A stretch of 64,000 bases of DNA from Amoebidium appalachense (GCA_963693365.1 CAVNZM010000005.1:3472001-3536000); one strand, 5' to 3'; shown: positions 16,949 to 30,331, numbered from the stretch's first letter. Translations and numbers: made by a program. Notes: generated by a model from the sequence alone, not told the origin.

Positions 16949-18078
16949 ACAGTTGCCAGGGGGAGAGGGGGGCTGGGGGAGGAGGCTGCCTGAAGGCCGC
17001 CGCCAAGGAACATGTGGTGATACATATGTGCTCCTAATTTCCTTTTTAAGTTGCTTTGGGGCTCAGATATGGCATGGGAGATGTGGCAACTGTTACACAG
17101 GGGGGGGGGGAGGGGGGGAGGTAACGTGCTTATGCCGTTCCAGTCATTGACAACGCTGATGTTTGGATTTACGTTGGTGTTTGGTTTGACGTCCTGTGTC
17201 CAGTCCCAGTACGGAATGGTGATGCATGAAAACGTGCCCCCCAGTGCGCGCAGTTGGTTCTCGTACAGAACGAGCATGTGGCGGTGCCAGTGGATGAAGG
17301 CGTTGCTTGCATGTGCATATGTGTTGGTGGCATCTGTGGTGTGGTACTGCATGACCTGGGTGAACGTGTTGGTGGTGACGAGTGCACGCACAGCGTTGAT
17401 GTAGTTTTGCTGCTGTTCAGGTGTGAGCTCGCGCCATTCTTTGCGCACACGGCGGCCGGAAGAATCCGTAAGACCGTTGCATAGGCCAGGTGGGATGGAT
17501 GTGCTAGTTGCAGTGGTGGTGGTGGTTGTTGGGCGATTGTTGGTGGTGGTGGTGGTAGGAGGTCTGGCGGTGGTGGTAGGAGGGCGGGTGGTGGTGGTAG
17601 GAGGGCGGGTAGTGGTTGTAAGGGAGCGGGTGGTGGTGGTAGGGGGGCGGGTGGTGGTGGTAGGGGGGCGGGTGGTGGTGGTAGGGGGGCGGGTGGTGGT
17701 GATGACTCGAGAAACGGTGGTGGTAGGCCTAATAGTAGAAGGTGCCCTTGTAGTTGTGGCCGTCGGTCTGACGGTAGTTGTGCGTCCAGGTGTGGTTGTG
17801 GTTATCCGGGGAGGACAATTTCTCCATGAACCCCACCATGTGCGGCACTGACAGTTGAAGCCAGGGTTGCGGTCCACACACCGTGCACCAGGAGTACATA
17901 CGGGGTCAGGGAGGTTGCATTCATTGAGGTTGACGCAACTGTTCAGGGACGAATTCCACTGCATCCCCGCTGGGCAGTCATTTTGGGCGTGCACCGAAGA
18001 AATGAGGAGTGCTGCTATCAACACGTAGAGAGAGAAGCCGGTACAGGCCGCCGTCACCCTCGAGCTCCCGAGTGCCAT
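15471..18078 (-). CDS. Secreted EGF-like/tyrosinase copper protein, copy 1
   Basis: Three exons on the minus strand: 18078-17130, 16753-16458 and 16118-15471 (630 aa, TAG stop). Residues 1-31 are a signal peptide. An EGF-like domain with six Cys (54, 61, 67, 76, 78, 88) and a calcium-binding-type NLNEC start follows. Residues about 92-195 are a Thr/Pro/Arg linker built on RPPTTTT units, probably O-glycosylated. The tyrosinase core has CuA His246, His256 and His265 (in WHRH), the PYWDW motif, and CuB His374, His378 and the HH pair 403-404 in DPIFFLHH. All ligands are present, so an active phenol oxidase acting outside the cell is likely. Intron 2 has a normal GT-AG; intron 1 needs a GC donor (17129-17128) to keep frame, where copy 2 has GT. 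The substrate is unknown; cell-wall cross-linking or pigment are possibilities. Confidence 0.88.
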
Positions 18079-18149
18079 TTTCCCTTGATTCCAGGAAGGG
18101 AGCTAGACTGAAGCTCTGAAGTGTACTGCCTTTGTCCCTGCATTGTCGA

Positions 18150-18164
18150 TAGGCTTATACTCTT
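18150..18164 (-). promoter_or_regulatory. Possible TATA-like element of tyrosinase 1
   Basis: On the minus strand the sequence reads GAGTATAAGCC, about 80 bp before the tyrosinase 1 ATG. It is the only TATA-like word close upstream; support is position and composition only. Confidence 0.25.
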
Positions 18165-18310
18165 CATTGTCCACGTGTTTTGAGTCCATGACATCATGGG
18201 CGGATGCAAGTGGACATGTGCAGCAGCGCGAAAAGTACGTGACCGAAATTCACGCGTGTGCCGTGTGGCAAGCGCATGCCAGTTCACAAACAAGTGCAAG
18301 AACGACTGAA

Positions 18311-18410
18311 ATTAGGTTTCACAAGGTGGGGGAAGCGCTTTCTGTGCCGTAGATCCATAAATTAGGTTTCACAAGGTGGGGGAAGCGCTTTCTGTACCGT
18401 AGATTCATTT
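18311..18410. repeat. 50-bp tandem duplication upstream of tyrosinase 1
   Basis: Two adjacent 50-bp units starting ATTAGGTTTCACAAGGTGGG (18311 and 18361) differ at only a few positions. They lie about 230-330 bp upstream of the tyrosinase 1 start, where they could carry doubled regulatory sites. Confidence 0.85.
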
Positions 18411-19234
18411 AGAACTGTCGAATGCCCAGCCTGAGGCACTTGTGTAAATGCCGGTGGGGACGTCCACATCCATGTCAGGCATGCAGGCACGTCTAGACAT
18501 GTTGCCTAACTTATTATGCGCGACCTCTTAGCCGGATCAGCATGCAGTTTAGCCTGAACCTAGCTAGCAAAGGAATATTACTAGTAACGGATTTCGACTG
18601 GGAGTATTACCTGTAATAGGCGGAGAGGGTTTTTGGTCCTCAACAAACTTTGCCTAGGCACAACCGTTGGTTGACATACGCAATGACAAACAGAGGCTTG
18701 CTCAGATGGAGATCTATTCAAATCTATTCTGTCTCCTGATTGGATGCTGCCACAGAACTGATTCAACTGATTTTATCACATTATACAGGGGGTAGGAGCA
18801 GTTTCGACATAGATATAGGTAACTGTAAAAATATACAATTTAAAGTATTGTTGCCACATATCCCTTATTAGACGTTCGGGTCGTGTTACGTGTATAGGAG
18901 TCATATGGATATACCAAATCGCAGATAACATGTCGCCTCTTCACTGTCAATGCATTATCCAATCGCATTGCGCGAATAGTTCTTCAAATAGATCTGCCTT
19001 ATCAGCGGATTGTTGGGACTTGGGCGTCATGGACACTGATAGCGCAGCCTAATTTAGAATGAACCAAAAACCAAAAATAGGTCTTGAAGAAGGCCGTGCC
19101 AACGCTTTCACCTATTGCACTTAAAAAAGTTCATGTACATACACGTGGGTATATACCCATTCGCGGCCATACATACTAGAAGATCGTGCAACATGTGCAA
19201 CATGCGATGCAAATTTAAGCCGAGGCAAATCGCA

Positions 19235-19237
<3 letters not shown>

Positions 19238-19296
<59 letters not shown>
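19238..19296. repeat. (AT)n microsatellite
   Basis: A perfect AT alternation of about 59 bp in unique AT-rich sequence. Confidence 0.95.
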
Positions 19297-19298
<2 letters not shown>

Positions 19299-19722
19299 AG
19301 TTTGTATCACCTATCTATCACCGATGCAAATAGTGACTAATGTTTCACGCAGGCATTATGATCACAGTATCACAACATGAGTCTGATCATGACAGAACAA
19401 CAGAAATTTGTGTGTGTCGTATAGATAGTTGCGCACGTTTCTTTATTGATAGCTGAGACAGCACCTGCCAAATATGCATGTACACCGGCACCCCAACATA
19501 TGTCGAGTCCCACAATCATAAAGTTGGTCGCTGTGTCGACAACTGCAATCCTGTCGTTGATCAAAGTTATGATCACGTGTAATCGACAACACACACCGTA
19601 GGCCGTCGGGGAAGAAATGTGCGAGCCCTGAGTTTAGGCCTTTTTTATTGTCGTTGAAGCCACTAATATCATCAAAACAAGCGCCACGTGTACGTTCAAG
19701 CTCTTCAAAGCCCTCAATTGCT

Positions 19723-19771
<49 letters not shown>

Positions 19772-19779
19772 ACAAAAGT

Positions 19780-19812
<33 letters not shown>

Positions 19813-19817
19813 CGCAC

Positions 19818-19866
<49 letters not shown>

Positions 19867-20089
19867 GGGCGCACACGCGTGCACAAAGTTATCACCGCTA
19901 GACACACACTCACAGACACCCTCCCCTGCCACCCTTTCCTCCCCCCCCCCCCCCCCTCCTCCTCCTCTCCCCCCTTTCCCCCCCTCCCCCCCTCTCTCCC
20001 CCTCCTCCCCCCTCCCTTCCCCGGGCAGGGACGATATTCCCGGCTAAAACAGTTCAGTCCAATTACAATTGTAATTACATAGTTACAGC

Positions 20090-20121
<32 letters not shown>

Positions 20122-20394
20122 CTCTCTCGGGCGAGCTCCCTCCCCTCCCCCCGCCCCCTCCCTCTTTCGCTCCCCCCTCCCCCTCCCTTCTCTCTCCCGC
20201 CCTCTCTCTATCGCTCCCACCATCTGTCTCTCTCCACCCCCCCCCCCCCCCTCTCCCTCTGCCCCCCACCCCCTCCCCCCCACATCACTTCTAACCTCTC
20301 CCTCTCTTTCTACTGCCCTCCTAGCCTCCCCACCATCCCACAGCTATCACCCCCTTGCTCTCTGCATTACCTGCCCTAACATTGCACCTTCTTT

Positions 20395-20690
20395 CTGGCA
20401 GAATAAATCTCGTTGAATGATTGTAATTATTTCAAGCTGCTCCCATCAGCTGAATGTTTCGAGTTCTGCTCAAAGCAGAAGATTCTGAATGAGAATTCTG
20501 AAGGCAGAGTTATTCTGCCCTTGAGGACATGGATTCTGTATTTTTGCAACACAAAAATGCTCGCAGCAAGCTTTGTCTTCTGCTGATATTCTTCAAAAGC
20601 AGAATCGTCGGGCAACTCAGCAGAACTATGGCTCTACAGTAAAACCATTTTGTTCCAATCAAAACAACGATTCTGCTGACGTGGTTAATG
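20395..20690. repeat. Diverged relative of the GCAGAAT palindrome MITE
   Basis: The stretch is studded with GCAGAAT/ATTCTGC words (for example AGCAGAAGATTCTGAATGAG and GATTCTGCTGACGTGGTTAATG). The last of these resembles the inner right end (TCTGCCGATGTGGTTGGG) of the element at 32413-32897. It looks like a truncated, decayed member of the same family; no clear TTAA pair is left because the right side runs into a C-tract. Confidence 0.4.
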
Positions 20691-21585
20691 CCCCCCCCCC
20701 CCCTCCCCCCCCCCCCCCCCCCCCCCCAAAAAAAATCCACCCACGAAATTTCCCGCCTCAATTCTATAAAGGGAGATGACGTGGGAGTTTGTGGTAGTGA
20801 TGGTGATGGCCGTGATGGGTGTGTGTGGGTGTCTGTTTGGGGGGGGGGGGGGGGGGGGGGGGGGGGAGAGGCAAGGGGTGCGTAGGGGGCGGGGGGGAGG
20901 GGGGGGGGGGGGGGGAGAGGGGGGGAGGGGAATGCTAAGAGAGCAGAGAGAGGGTGCCCTAGGGAAAAAATCATGGGCCAAATAGCGAACTTCGTCCCGC
21001 CATGTCCCCACCCCTGCCCTCTCCGCACTCTCCCTCACCCGCCCACCTGCCCAACCCGTGCGCTTGCATGCGTGCATTGTTTGGTTTCTCGAGAGGAAGT
21101 CGAATACAGTAACTACCGTATGGTATAAGTTTACTCTCCTTAATTTTACGTCGCACACAATAGTTCAATGGGATTGTTGAGTTTGAAAGTGTGTGTGTGC
21201 CCCGGGGGGGCAGTAGCAAAGATCAAATATTCGCCGGGATTGTTACACCCCCCTCTATTCCCTGCCCCCCACATAGCCATAGAGCCAGTTTGTTAGGGTG
21301 GGACCCGGTCCTCCCCCTTCCCCTCCCCCCCCCCCCCCCCCCCCTCCCCCCACCACCACCACCACCACCACCACCCCTCTCTTCCCAGCGCCCCCCTCCA
21401 GATCCCCCCTTGTGGCTCCTTCCTTGAAGCACCTTCCCTCCCTACCCTCCAACCATCAACTTCGAAATTTCTTTCCAGCTTACACACAACGAGTGCATTT
21501 TTGTGTAGAGCAACACTTTCGTGCTCATTGTGCGTGGATGCCAGCTTGTGTGTTGCCTATGACACACTAATAACCCTTGTGTGTA

Positions 21586-21589
<4 letters not shown>

Positions 21590-21639
<50 letters not shown>

Positions 21640-21699
21640 CGCACGTGTGTGTGTGTGTGTCTTTCTGTGTGTATGTGTGTCAGTGTGTGTGTGTGCGTG

Positions 21700-21769
<70 letters not shown>

Positions 21770-21833
21770 CGCACGCGTGTGTGTGTGTGTGTCTTTCTGT
21801 GTGTATGTGTGTCAGTGTGTGTGTGTGTGTGTG

Positions 21834-21923
<90 letters not shown>

Positions 21924-21945
21924 CGCGTGTGTGTGTGTGTGTGTT
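21590..21945 (+). repeat. Compound (GT)n array with a 130-bp internal duplication
   Basis: GT runs interrupted by a block TTCGCACG(T/C)GTGTG...CTTTCTGTGTGTATGTGTGTCAG. The block occurs twice with a 130-bp period (about 21638 and 21768), so the array grew by block duplication as well as by unit slippage. It ends GCGCGCGC. Confidence 0.85.
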
Positions 21946-22140
21946 ATTTTAATTTTATCACGGCTTGTTCCCGAAAGGCCCTTGCAGGCCCTCGAGGGAA
22001 CTGCCATCTACCACACAGCACCGACAGTACACTAGTTCAGGTGCTATCTATGTGCTCAGCTAAGCTAAACCGTCCTTCACACACCTAACTATTGGTGCTC
22101 AATTTGCCCAGGGTTACTATCCCAGCCACGCCGGCAGGAG

Positions 22141-22369
<229 letters not shown>

Positions 22370-22924
22370 CAGTGCGCTGAACCCGGCTGGACTCTATTAC
22401 TAACAGCTGGAGAGAGGTTTGGATGGAATGAGGGTGGGTGGGTGGGCGGGTGGGTGGGTGGAGTGGGCGGCCGGGTTGGTTGGGTGGGTGGGTGGGGGGG
22501 TGGGGGGGGGGGGGGAAGGGAGGTTGGGAGGAAGGGAGGAAGGGAAGGAGGGAGACATGGAGGGACAGAGAGGGGGGGGAGGGGGGGGGGGGGGGCTGCT
22601 AGCAGGAGAGAGAGGGAGGGAGGGAGGGAGGGCCGAGAGAGAGAGAGAGAGAGAGAGAGAGTTTAGAGAGAGAGGGGGGGGGGGGGCGGCGGGGAGGGGA
22701 GGGGGGGGGGGGGGGGGGGGGGGGAGGGAGAGAGAGAGAAAGAGGGGGGGGGAGAGAGAGAGGAAGAGAGAGGGATGGATCATCGTATAAAATCAACCCC
22801 GCGCCTGTGTCAAGATTTGCTAAATTGCAGCTGTTGGGTAGTGTGCAGTATACTAAAGCCCATACATTCATCAATAGTCAATAGTCATTTCTGATAGATG
22901 GAGAGGAGGGGGGGCTGGGGTGGG

Positions 22925-22957
<33 letters not shown>

Positions 22958-23199
22958 GCGGGAGGCGCGGGGGAGCGAGGGGAGGGGGAGAGGTGGGGGG
23001 TGGGGGGGGTGGGGTGGGGGGGGCGGGGACCCACAACGCGCGGACCAACAGCAACTCAGTACGTCATTGAAGTGCGAATTCAGAGCGGTTCCCCGCCCCC
23101 CTCCCCCCCAAAACTACTGACAACTACTGTACTCAGCTCCACCCTTAAAACCATGTGGTCAGAGTCTTATGATATTATGTGCACTATGTGCACGTCCAA

Positions 23200-23236
23200 A
23201 CACACACGCACACAAACACACACACGCACACACACG

Positions 23237-23268
<32 letters not shown>

Positions 23269-23304
23269 CGCACACACGCACACACGCACACACGCACACA
23301 CTGT

Positions 23305-23388
<84 letters not shown>
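23200..23388 (+). repeat. (CA)n microsatellite block
   Basis: CA/CACG alternation from 23200, then a perfect CA run (23306-23388) after a CTGTC interruption. Confidence 0.95.
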
Positions 23389-23390
<2 letters not shown>

Positions 23391-24185
23391 CATTATCTCC
23401 TCTTGCTTGTCACACCCGGACCGTGTCACGTCACGTGTTTCGCACAAGATGAGAAGATGGCGAAGACAAGATAACGGAACATGTGCGAGGTAAATCTATT
23501 CAAACCTTCGCACAATACGATTGGATCAAATTCAAGATGTTGATTGGCTCAGGCGTTACCTGCTTCTCAACCAATCACAATCCCCAATACGTTTCCAATA
23601 GATCTATGCAGATCTATGGGTCGAGTAGTTTGGTGTGACCCAGGGACTTCGTGCTATAGAACAGTAAATACAAAAAATAGGAAAATACTACAGTAAAAAT
23701 AATGATCATATCGTTGAACTTTTCTCCAGCGCGAACCAATTTATGGATGAATGTTATACAAGCCGCGCTAGCAATAGTCTACACTAGCATGCAAGGCAGC
23801 GATGCCATGGCTGCAGGCGCCGCCATTAACTGTACCTCAGGCAGCCAGGGGCTCGGTGCACGCTTTCTGTGTGTGTCCCCACACATGGAAATGTCGTTTT
23901 GTTTTGAAGTAATGCATGTGTCACATGTGTGTGTAGATGTTCATCGGTGTCATGTCGACCATCCGCAGACAAAGCTGTCAAATCGGAATTGATGGGCTAT
24001 TAGATTGTGACAGGCGTAACATGGGCATCTGTTGTATTGTATCGCAGTTTGAGCTTGCCTATTTGCAATTGCTAGCTAAAGTGTAGGATTTCACCAGATT
24101 ATGAAGTATTTACCATTTATGGCATCTGCGTGTTCTCCGTCAGGCCGGCACACATGTGCACGTGATTTTTCCGTCACCCGTCAGC

Positions 24186-24192
24186 TATAAAA
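24186..24192 (+). promoter_or_regulatory. Candidate TATA box of tyrosinase 2
   Basis: GCTATAAAACGG lies 206 bp upstream of the tyrosinase 2 ATG (24398). It is a good match to a TATA box and would place transcription start near 24215, giving a 5' leader of about 180 bases. Confidence 0.45.
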
Positions 24193-24397
24193 CGGCTAGT
24201 TGTAAGTTATAACCCAACAGTGAAAAGGGGCACGTCAGGGGAAGGCGCTGCCGAGGTTGTAGTTTGAAGAATAGGTCGGGTGCCGTTGGTGCTATATAGA
24301 AGAAGTTCTTTTATCCACACGATTAGACCGGGATAAATATTCCTACCACAGCTTGCGTCTTCAGTCAGTGACGGCGGGCAATATATCGGCGGGCAAT

Positions 24398-26069
24398 ATG
24401 GCTTCACCGATGTGTCCGCCGAGGTTAGCATTTTTACAGCTACACTACTGGTGCCTTCTTCTTGTGTACATATGCGCACTCGTTTTGCCTGCGGCAGAGG
24501 CCTACTCGTATGGGAAACCTAACCCCACATGCAAACCTGGGCTGCGATGGAGTGCGTCACGTCGAAAATGTGTAAACATCAATGAGTGCAATCTTCCTAC
24601 TCCTGTCTGCCCCCGCGGGGCTAAGTGTGTAGACAAAACCTTGGATTCTACTGCCTGTGCAAGAAATCATACTATGGAAAGACACAGTGGAAGAAATGTG
24701 CGCCTAATCCTGCGCCTACCACCACCCGCACTACGACCACTACAAGGAAACCTACTACCACCACTACCAGAAAGCCCACCACCACCAACAAGCCACCAAC
24801 AAGTACTTCTCGCTACCCAACAACGACCACTGCTACACCGTACAAAACAACTACAACGATTAGGTGTACCACCAAAACCTCACGTCCTGTGACCACGACA
24901 GCAAAACCAACACCAACGACTTCTACGGCGCAAACAAAGACAACAACAACTAAGCCAGTAACCACCACATCATATATGACAACAACGAAGACTTCCACTA
25001 AGCCCACCACCACTACTAAACCCACCACCACCACCACCAAGTCAACCATCACCACCACTAGACCCACCACCACCACCAAGACAACCACAACCATAACATC
25101 TAAACCTACCACCACCACCACTACAAAACCAACCACCACCACCACGACCACCACCACCAAACCTACCATCACCACCACCACCAAACCCACCATTACCACC
25201 ACCTCAAAGACAACCACCACTACCACCAAGCCCACCACCACCACTAAGCCCCCCACCACCACAACCACCACTACTAAGCCCCCCACCACCACCACCAAGC
25301 CCACCACCACCACAACAACAACTAAACCTATCACCACCACCACCACTAAACCAACCACCACCACCACCACTAAACCAACCACCACCACCACCACCAAACT
25401 CACCACCACCACCACCACCACCACCAAACCAACCAGCACCACCACCGCCACCACCACCACCACCAAAATGACCACCACCACTACCACCACTAAGCCCACC
25501 ACTACCACTACCAGGACAACCACAACAACAACTACACCCACCACCACCACAAGGCCTCCTACCACCACCACCACCACCACCACAAGACCTTCTACCACCA
25601 CCACCACTGGGCCAACAACAACCACCACAACGACAACCAGACCAACACCAACCACCACACCAATCCCATCTGGCCTATGCAACGGTCTTACGGATTCTTC
25701 CGGCCGTCGTGTGCGCAAGGAATGGCGCGAGCTCACACCCGAACAGCAGCAAAACTACATCAACGCTGTGCGGACTCTCGTCACGACCAACACATTCACC
25801 CAGGTCATGCAGTACCACACCACAGATGCCACCAATGTCTACGCACACGAAAGCAATGCTTTCATCCACTGGCACCGCCACATGCTAATTCTGTACGAGA
25901 ACCAACTGCGCGCACTGGGGAGCACGTTTTCATGCATCACCATTCCGTACTGGGACTGGACACAGGACGTCAAACCAAACACCAAAGTAAATCCAAACAT
26001 CAGCGTTGTCAATGACTGGAACGGCATAAGTACGCACCTTACCCCCCCCCCCCTCCCCCCCCTCCCCCC

Positions 26070-26121
<52 letters not shown>

Positions 26122-27928
26122 TCTCCCTTCCCCTCGTCTTCCCGGCCTGCACCCGGGGTACCATCCCCTAGCACATTCTCTATTGCTGCAACAGTGAAAT
26201 AGGGGTGTGGCTTGGGTTGCAAAGGAGTATCAAAATCGGCAGTCTGCACAAGATTACAGGCTGGGTTCAGAAAAGAGTGGGCTGAGTCCGCCCAGTTTCT
26301 AGGAATTATCTGGGCGTGCGGAAGCCTGAACGGTAAGATGCGTGGCAAGTCACTGCTCCTACCAAATCTAGAACTACAAATATCCTCTCTAGCCTCGGCC
26401 TTCTTTCTATCCCCCCCCCCAAACCACCACCACCACCAGTAAAACCAGCACCCACCCTGTGGCACCCCCATAGGCGCTCACTCCATCTTTGCAGGCTCCC
26501 GATGCTTCCTTGACGATTTCATTGGCCGCTACCGCTACGACGGCAACAATTGCGTGACCCGTCCTTTTGGTGTTGGTTGGCGGACACTTGGCCCAGCCGA
26601 GTTTGCGGATTTCACTGTGCGCACAGCTGCGTTTGGCGACTACATTGACTGGAACAAGAACTGGCACGGCCAGATCCACGTCAACACTGGGGGGCGCAGC
26701 GGCACCATGAACGACATCCGATGGTCGCCGTGGGATCCAATCTTCTTCCTGCACCATGCATTTGTCGACAAGATGGCAGCAACTTGGCAGGTGGGTCTAA
26801 CATTGAGTAGTAAAGTTTCAGCGCCATAAGTGGGCACATTAAGTTGGCACTTGGAGTGAATATTCTGTATCTGGGCCGGTGGCATTTCTAGTTGTGTGTG
26901 TACATAATTCACTAGTAGAATAATTCCGGGAAAGCGGATTTAGGTTTGTGTATTGCTGGAATCATATTGTATAATCGGCAGTGTGCATGGGTGAATGAAG
27001 TTGGGGGTGGGGGAACAAGGAAGGAAGGCAAAGGGAGGGGAGGGGGAGGGGGAGGGGGGGGGGAGGGGGGGGGGGGGGGACAAGTCCCGTTTACCTGTGA
27101 CCGCAACAACGTAAAGCAAATACGTGCACATATCTGTGGTTTACCTCTGCCTACTGTCCGGGATACTTTGCCTTGTCATATAGTTTCTTTGTAATACTAT
27201 GTGGAGTCCTCTCCCCCCCCCCCCCCCCCCCCCTTCCCCCCTTCCCTTCGAACTTTCCTCCCCTCCACCTCTCACTCCCTCCACTCCCACCAAATTTACT
27301 CTCATTTACTCAGCATAATAATCAGACTACCACTATCAGCACCGGGCCACTACTCCCCCCCCCCCCCCCCCCCCCCCCCACCGTTTTCCCCAAGCCCCCC
27401 TCCACCCCCTCCTTATCCCCACTCTCCTCCCTTCCACCCCCTTCCCCCCTCCCCTCTACACAAACACACCCCTCTCTTCCCCCCTCGCAACATTGAACCT
27501 CCTGCCGGTTATTTGAGAGAAAACGTCGAGCATCCTATACCCAGTTGTGCCCATTGTTAGCCCATCCCCCCCCCCCCCCCCCCCCCCCCCATCCCCCCCC
27601 CCCCCCGGGCGGATCATATTGAGCAACCCGCAGTGGCTCTTGCACCCATCTATCCCTTGCTATCCATCCGGATTGAACCAGTGTGCCCCTCACATCCCCC
27701 TTCCCTCGCGTCCTCACATCCCCTTACCTACCCCAAATTGCCCTCCTACCCTTTCCCACTTCGAATTCCCCACCTTCCTATTTCATTACTAAGTGACTCC
27801 CCTCCCTCCCTTCTCCCCCCCCCCCCCACCACCACCACACACACACACACAACTTTGCACATGCGTACATGCACATGCACACACGCGCACGAGCGCGCGC
27901 ACACACACACATACACACACACATCATA

Positions 27929-27968
<40 letters not shown>

Positions 27969-28579
27969 CCTGCCACGGGCACGACCGTGTGACCAACGGG
28001 CCCATCACCAGTGACGTGTACACAACCAACAGTGTGAGCATGAGGCACGGTTTTGACAACCCCATGCCCACCTTCCCCACCACTCTAACCCCCCGCAGTG
28101 TCAACAATATTGCTGCCCTCGGCTACACCTATGCATCAGACGCCTTTGACCGCGAAACATACTCCAAGACTATGACTGCATGCCCCTTCAATGTTCCCTG
28201 GGTGCCTCGCGCTAGCTCCAGATCATCCGTCGCTCTATTGGGAACTGTAGACGGTGGTGCAGATGGTTCCAGAAATGTTACCACCACGATCGACACACCA
28301 TCCGGGAAGGAAGAGTTGTCTGTGCCAATAGAATACGTCCAGAAGTTCAAGTCGCCCAAGAAGCCAATCACCGAGGAGACAATCATGCGTGCTCACGTGG
28401 CCGACAGTGCCATTGCTCACTTCATTGATGCTCTGGAAAGTTCCGCCGGCGACGAAATTAAGGCTCTAGAGAAGGCGGCGGAAGACGAGTGCAGAGAGAT
28501 GGGGCCAGCGCCCACTCTCTCCAAGAAATGGGCAGACTTTATGGGAATCAAGGGCGACGTATCACCCTGTCATGGTTGA
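24398..28579 (+). CDS. Secreted EGF-like/tyrosinase copper protein, copy 2, with frameshift
   Basis: Exons 24398-26029, 26495-26790 and 27968-28579 (TGA), with GT-AG introns of 465 and 1177 bp. The encoded order matches copy 1: signal peptide (residues 1-35), EGF-like domain, Thr linker, tyrosinase core with CuA (QYH, AH, IHWHRH), PYWDW, CuB (WHGQIH, FFLHH). The summed exon length is 2540, one short of a multiple of three. Reading frame changes inside the EGF domain at the AAAA run 24635-24638: upstream frame fits ...AKCVDK, downstream frame fits LGFYCLCKK. One missing A explains this, so it is either an assembly error or a young null allele. The linker is far longer (about 330 residues, KPTTTT type) than in copy 1. 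The core is about 95% identical to copy 1 by eye; the middle of exon 3 differs, copy 1 carrying about 12 extra residues. Confidence 0.85.
24719..25665 (+). repeat. Coding (ACC/ACA)-type Thr-linker repeat of tyrosinase 2
   Basis: About 950 bp of imperfect ACC/ACA/ACT codons punctuated by AAA/AAG-CCC (Lys-Pro). The frame is open throughout despite the repeat. The matching linker in tyrosinase 1 (about 17490-17800, minus strand) is roughly a third as long and uses Arg-Pro-Pro punctuation. Confidence 0.85.
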
Positions 28580-29703
28580 AATTGAACTACCTTCTTTTCA
28601 AGGATTTTGTTCAATCACTTTCCCCCAAGTGTTCTGTTGTGCAGGAATCAGTAAAGCCCTCAAGTAGGTGGGTGAGCGAGATAACTAGTGCTTACTATCC
28701 CAGCTGATGTTTAAAGTTTTGTAAACTCTGAAACCTGTTCAAGTATTTTGTAGCACTGAGCCCTTGGTTTCACTTAGAACCCCACCTCTTTGTTCAACAA
28801 AAACCGGTGACTACACGGTGCTGGTAATGTGACCAGCACACTCCTGCACAAACTAGTAAAATTTACTTGCCATTCGAACACATACCTCTACATAGTGTAA
28901 AGTGAATATTTACCCCCCCCCCCCCCCCCTCTTCCACCCCCTCCCCTCCCCTTCTACCCTTCCCCCCTCCCCCCCCCCGCCCCCCCTCCCCTCTCCACAA
29001 AAAAAAAAAATAAAATTCCTGTGTGCTCCAAATACACAACACCTGCCTGGCCATTTCGAGTGTCGTGCCTCTGTACCCCCCCCCCCCCCTCCCCTCCCCC
29101 CCCCTCTCCCTCCCCCTCCCTAACCCCCCCGGCCCCAAAAACCCCTCAAACCCCCCCCCCCCCACCCCTCACACACACGCTGTGGCACACACACACACGC
29201 GCGCGCGCGCGGGTGCGCACACGCACACAGGCACGCACACAGACACACACACACAAGGAAAAAAGAAAGAAAGAAAGAAAGAAAGAAAAGAAAAGAAGAG
29301 AAAAGAAAAAAGGCCGATCTCTTTCTCCGATCCGGGCCGGAGCCGGAGGAGAAAGAAATGATCAAAAAAAGATAATCCCTGAAAGGAAAATTCAAAAAAG
29401 AACAACTTGCCCCGTTGTGCTTGGGTCTTCCCCCCCCCTCCCCACCCCCTCCCTCCTGCTTACCTTCCAGTTCTTCCTCCCTCGGTCTCCTTCCTCCCCC
29501 CCCCCCCCCCCCCCCCCCCCCCTCCTTCAAAAAATAAATAATATAAAATATAAAATAAAAAATAAGAAAAACCCCAAGGAAACAAAAAACACCACCGACA
29601 CCACCATCCACTTCAAACCGTTATGTTTTGCATCAAGATCTAAGTCTTGCGAGAGAGATAAATATAAATATACTATCATACGATTATTAGTAATGATATG
29701 AGT

Positions 29704-29754
29704 AGTATATATATATATATATATATACTATGATATATCATATATATATCATAT

Positions 29755-29819
<65 letters not shown>
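29704..29819. repeat. (AT)n microsatellite
   Basis: About 115 bp of AT alternation with ACTATGAT/CATATATC interruptions in the first half, followed directly by a G-tract. Confidence 0.93.
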
Positions 29820-29821
<2 letters not shown>

Positions 29822-30048
29822 GGGGGGGGGGGGGGGGGGGGGGAGGGAGGAGCGTGAGAGAAAGAGTGAGAGAAAGTGAGAGGGTGTGTGTGAGAGAAAG
29901 AGAGACTCGAGATATTGTGAGCGAACAGGGAGGGAGAGCCTGGTGATGGATACAGTATTTGGAAGGGAAGACAGGAAGAGCGGGAGGTGAGGTAGGGTTT
30001 TGATGCCCGCGGGGGGGGGGGGGGGGGGGGGGGGGAGGCGAGGAGGAT

Positions 30049-30149
<101 letters not shown>

Positions 30150-30331
30150 CCCGGAAGTTGGGGGTGTACCAGTGTGTGTGTGTGGGTGGGTGGGGGCCCC
30201 CGGGGTGGGAGTGGGGTGGGGGGTGGGGGGTGGGGGGTGGGGGGAGGGGGGGGGGGGGGGAGGGGGGAGGGGCACCGTGGGGGATGGTAGTGTGAGTTGG
30301 CTGCCGTCATAGCGACTGTATAATAGATTGG

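Noticed and set aside
24813-25736. 307-codon minus-strand frame of Val/Gly repeats opposite the tyrosinase 2 linker
   Set aside because: It is the antisense shadow of the Thr linker; the plus-strand frame connects to real domains.
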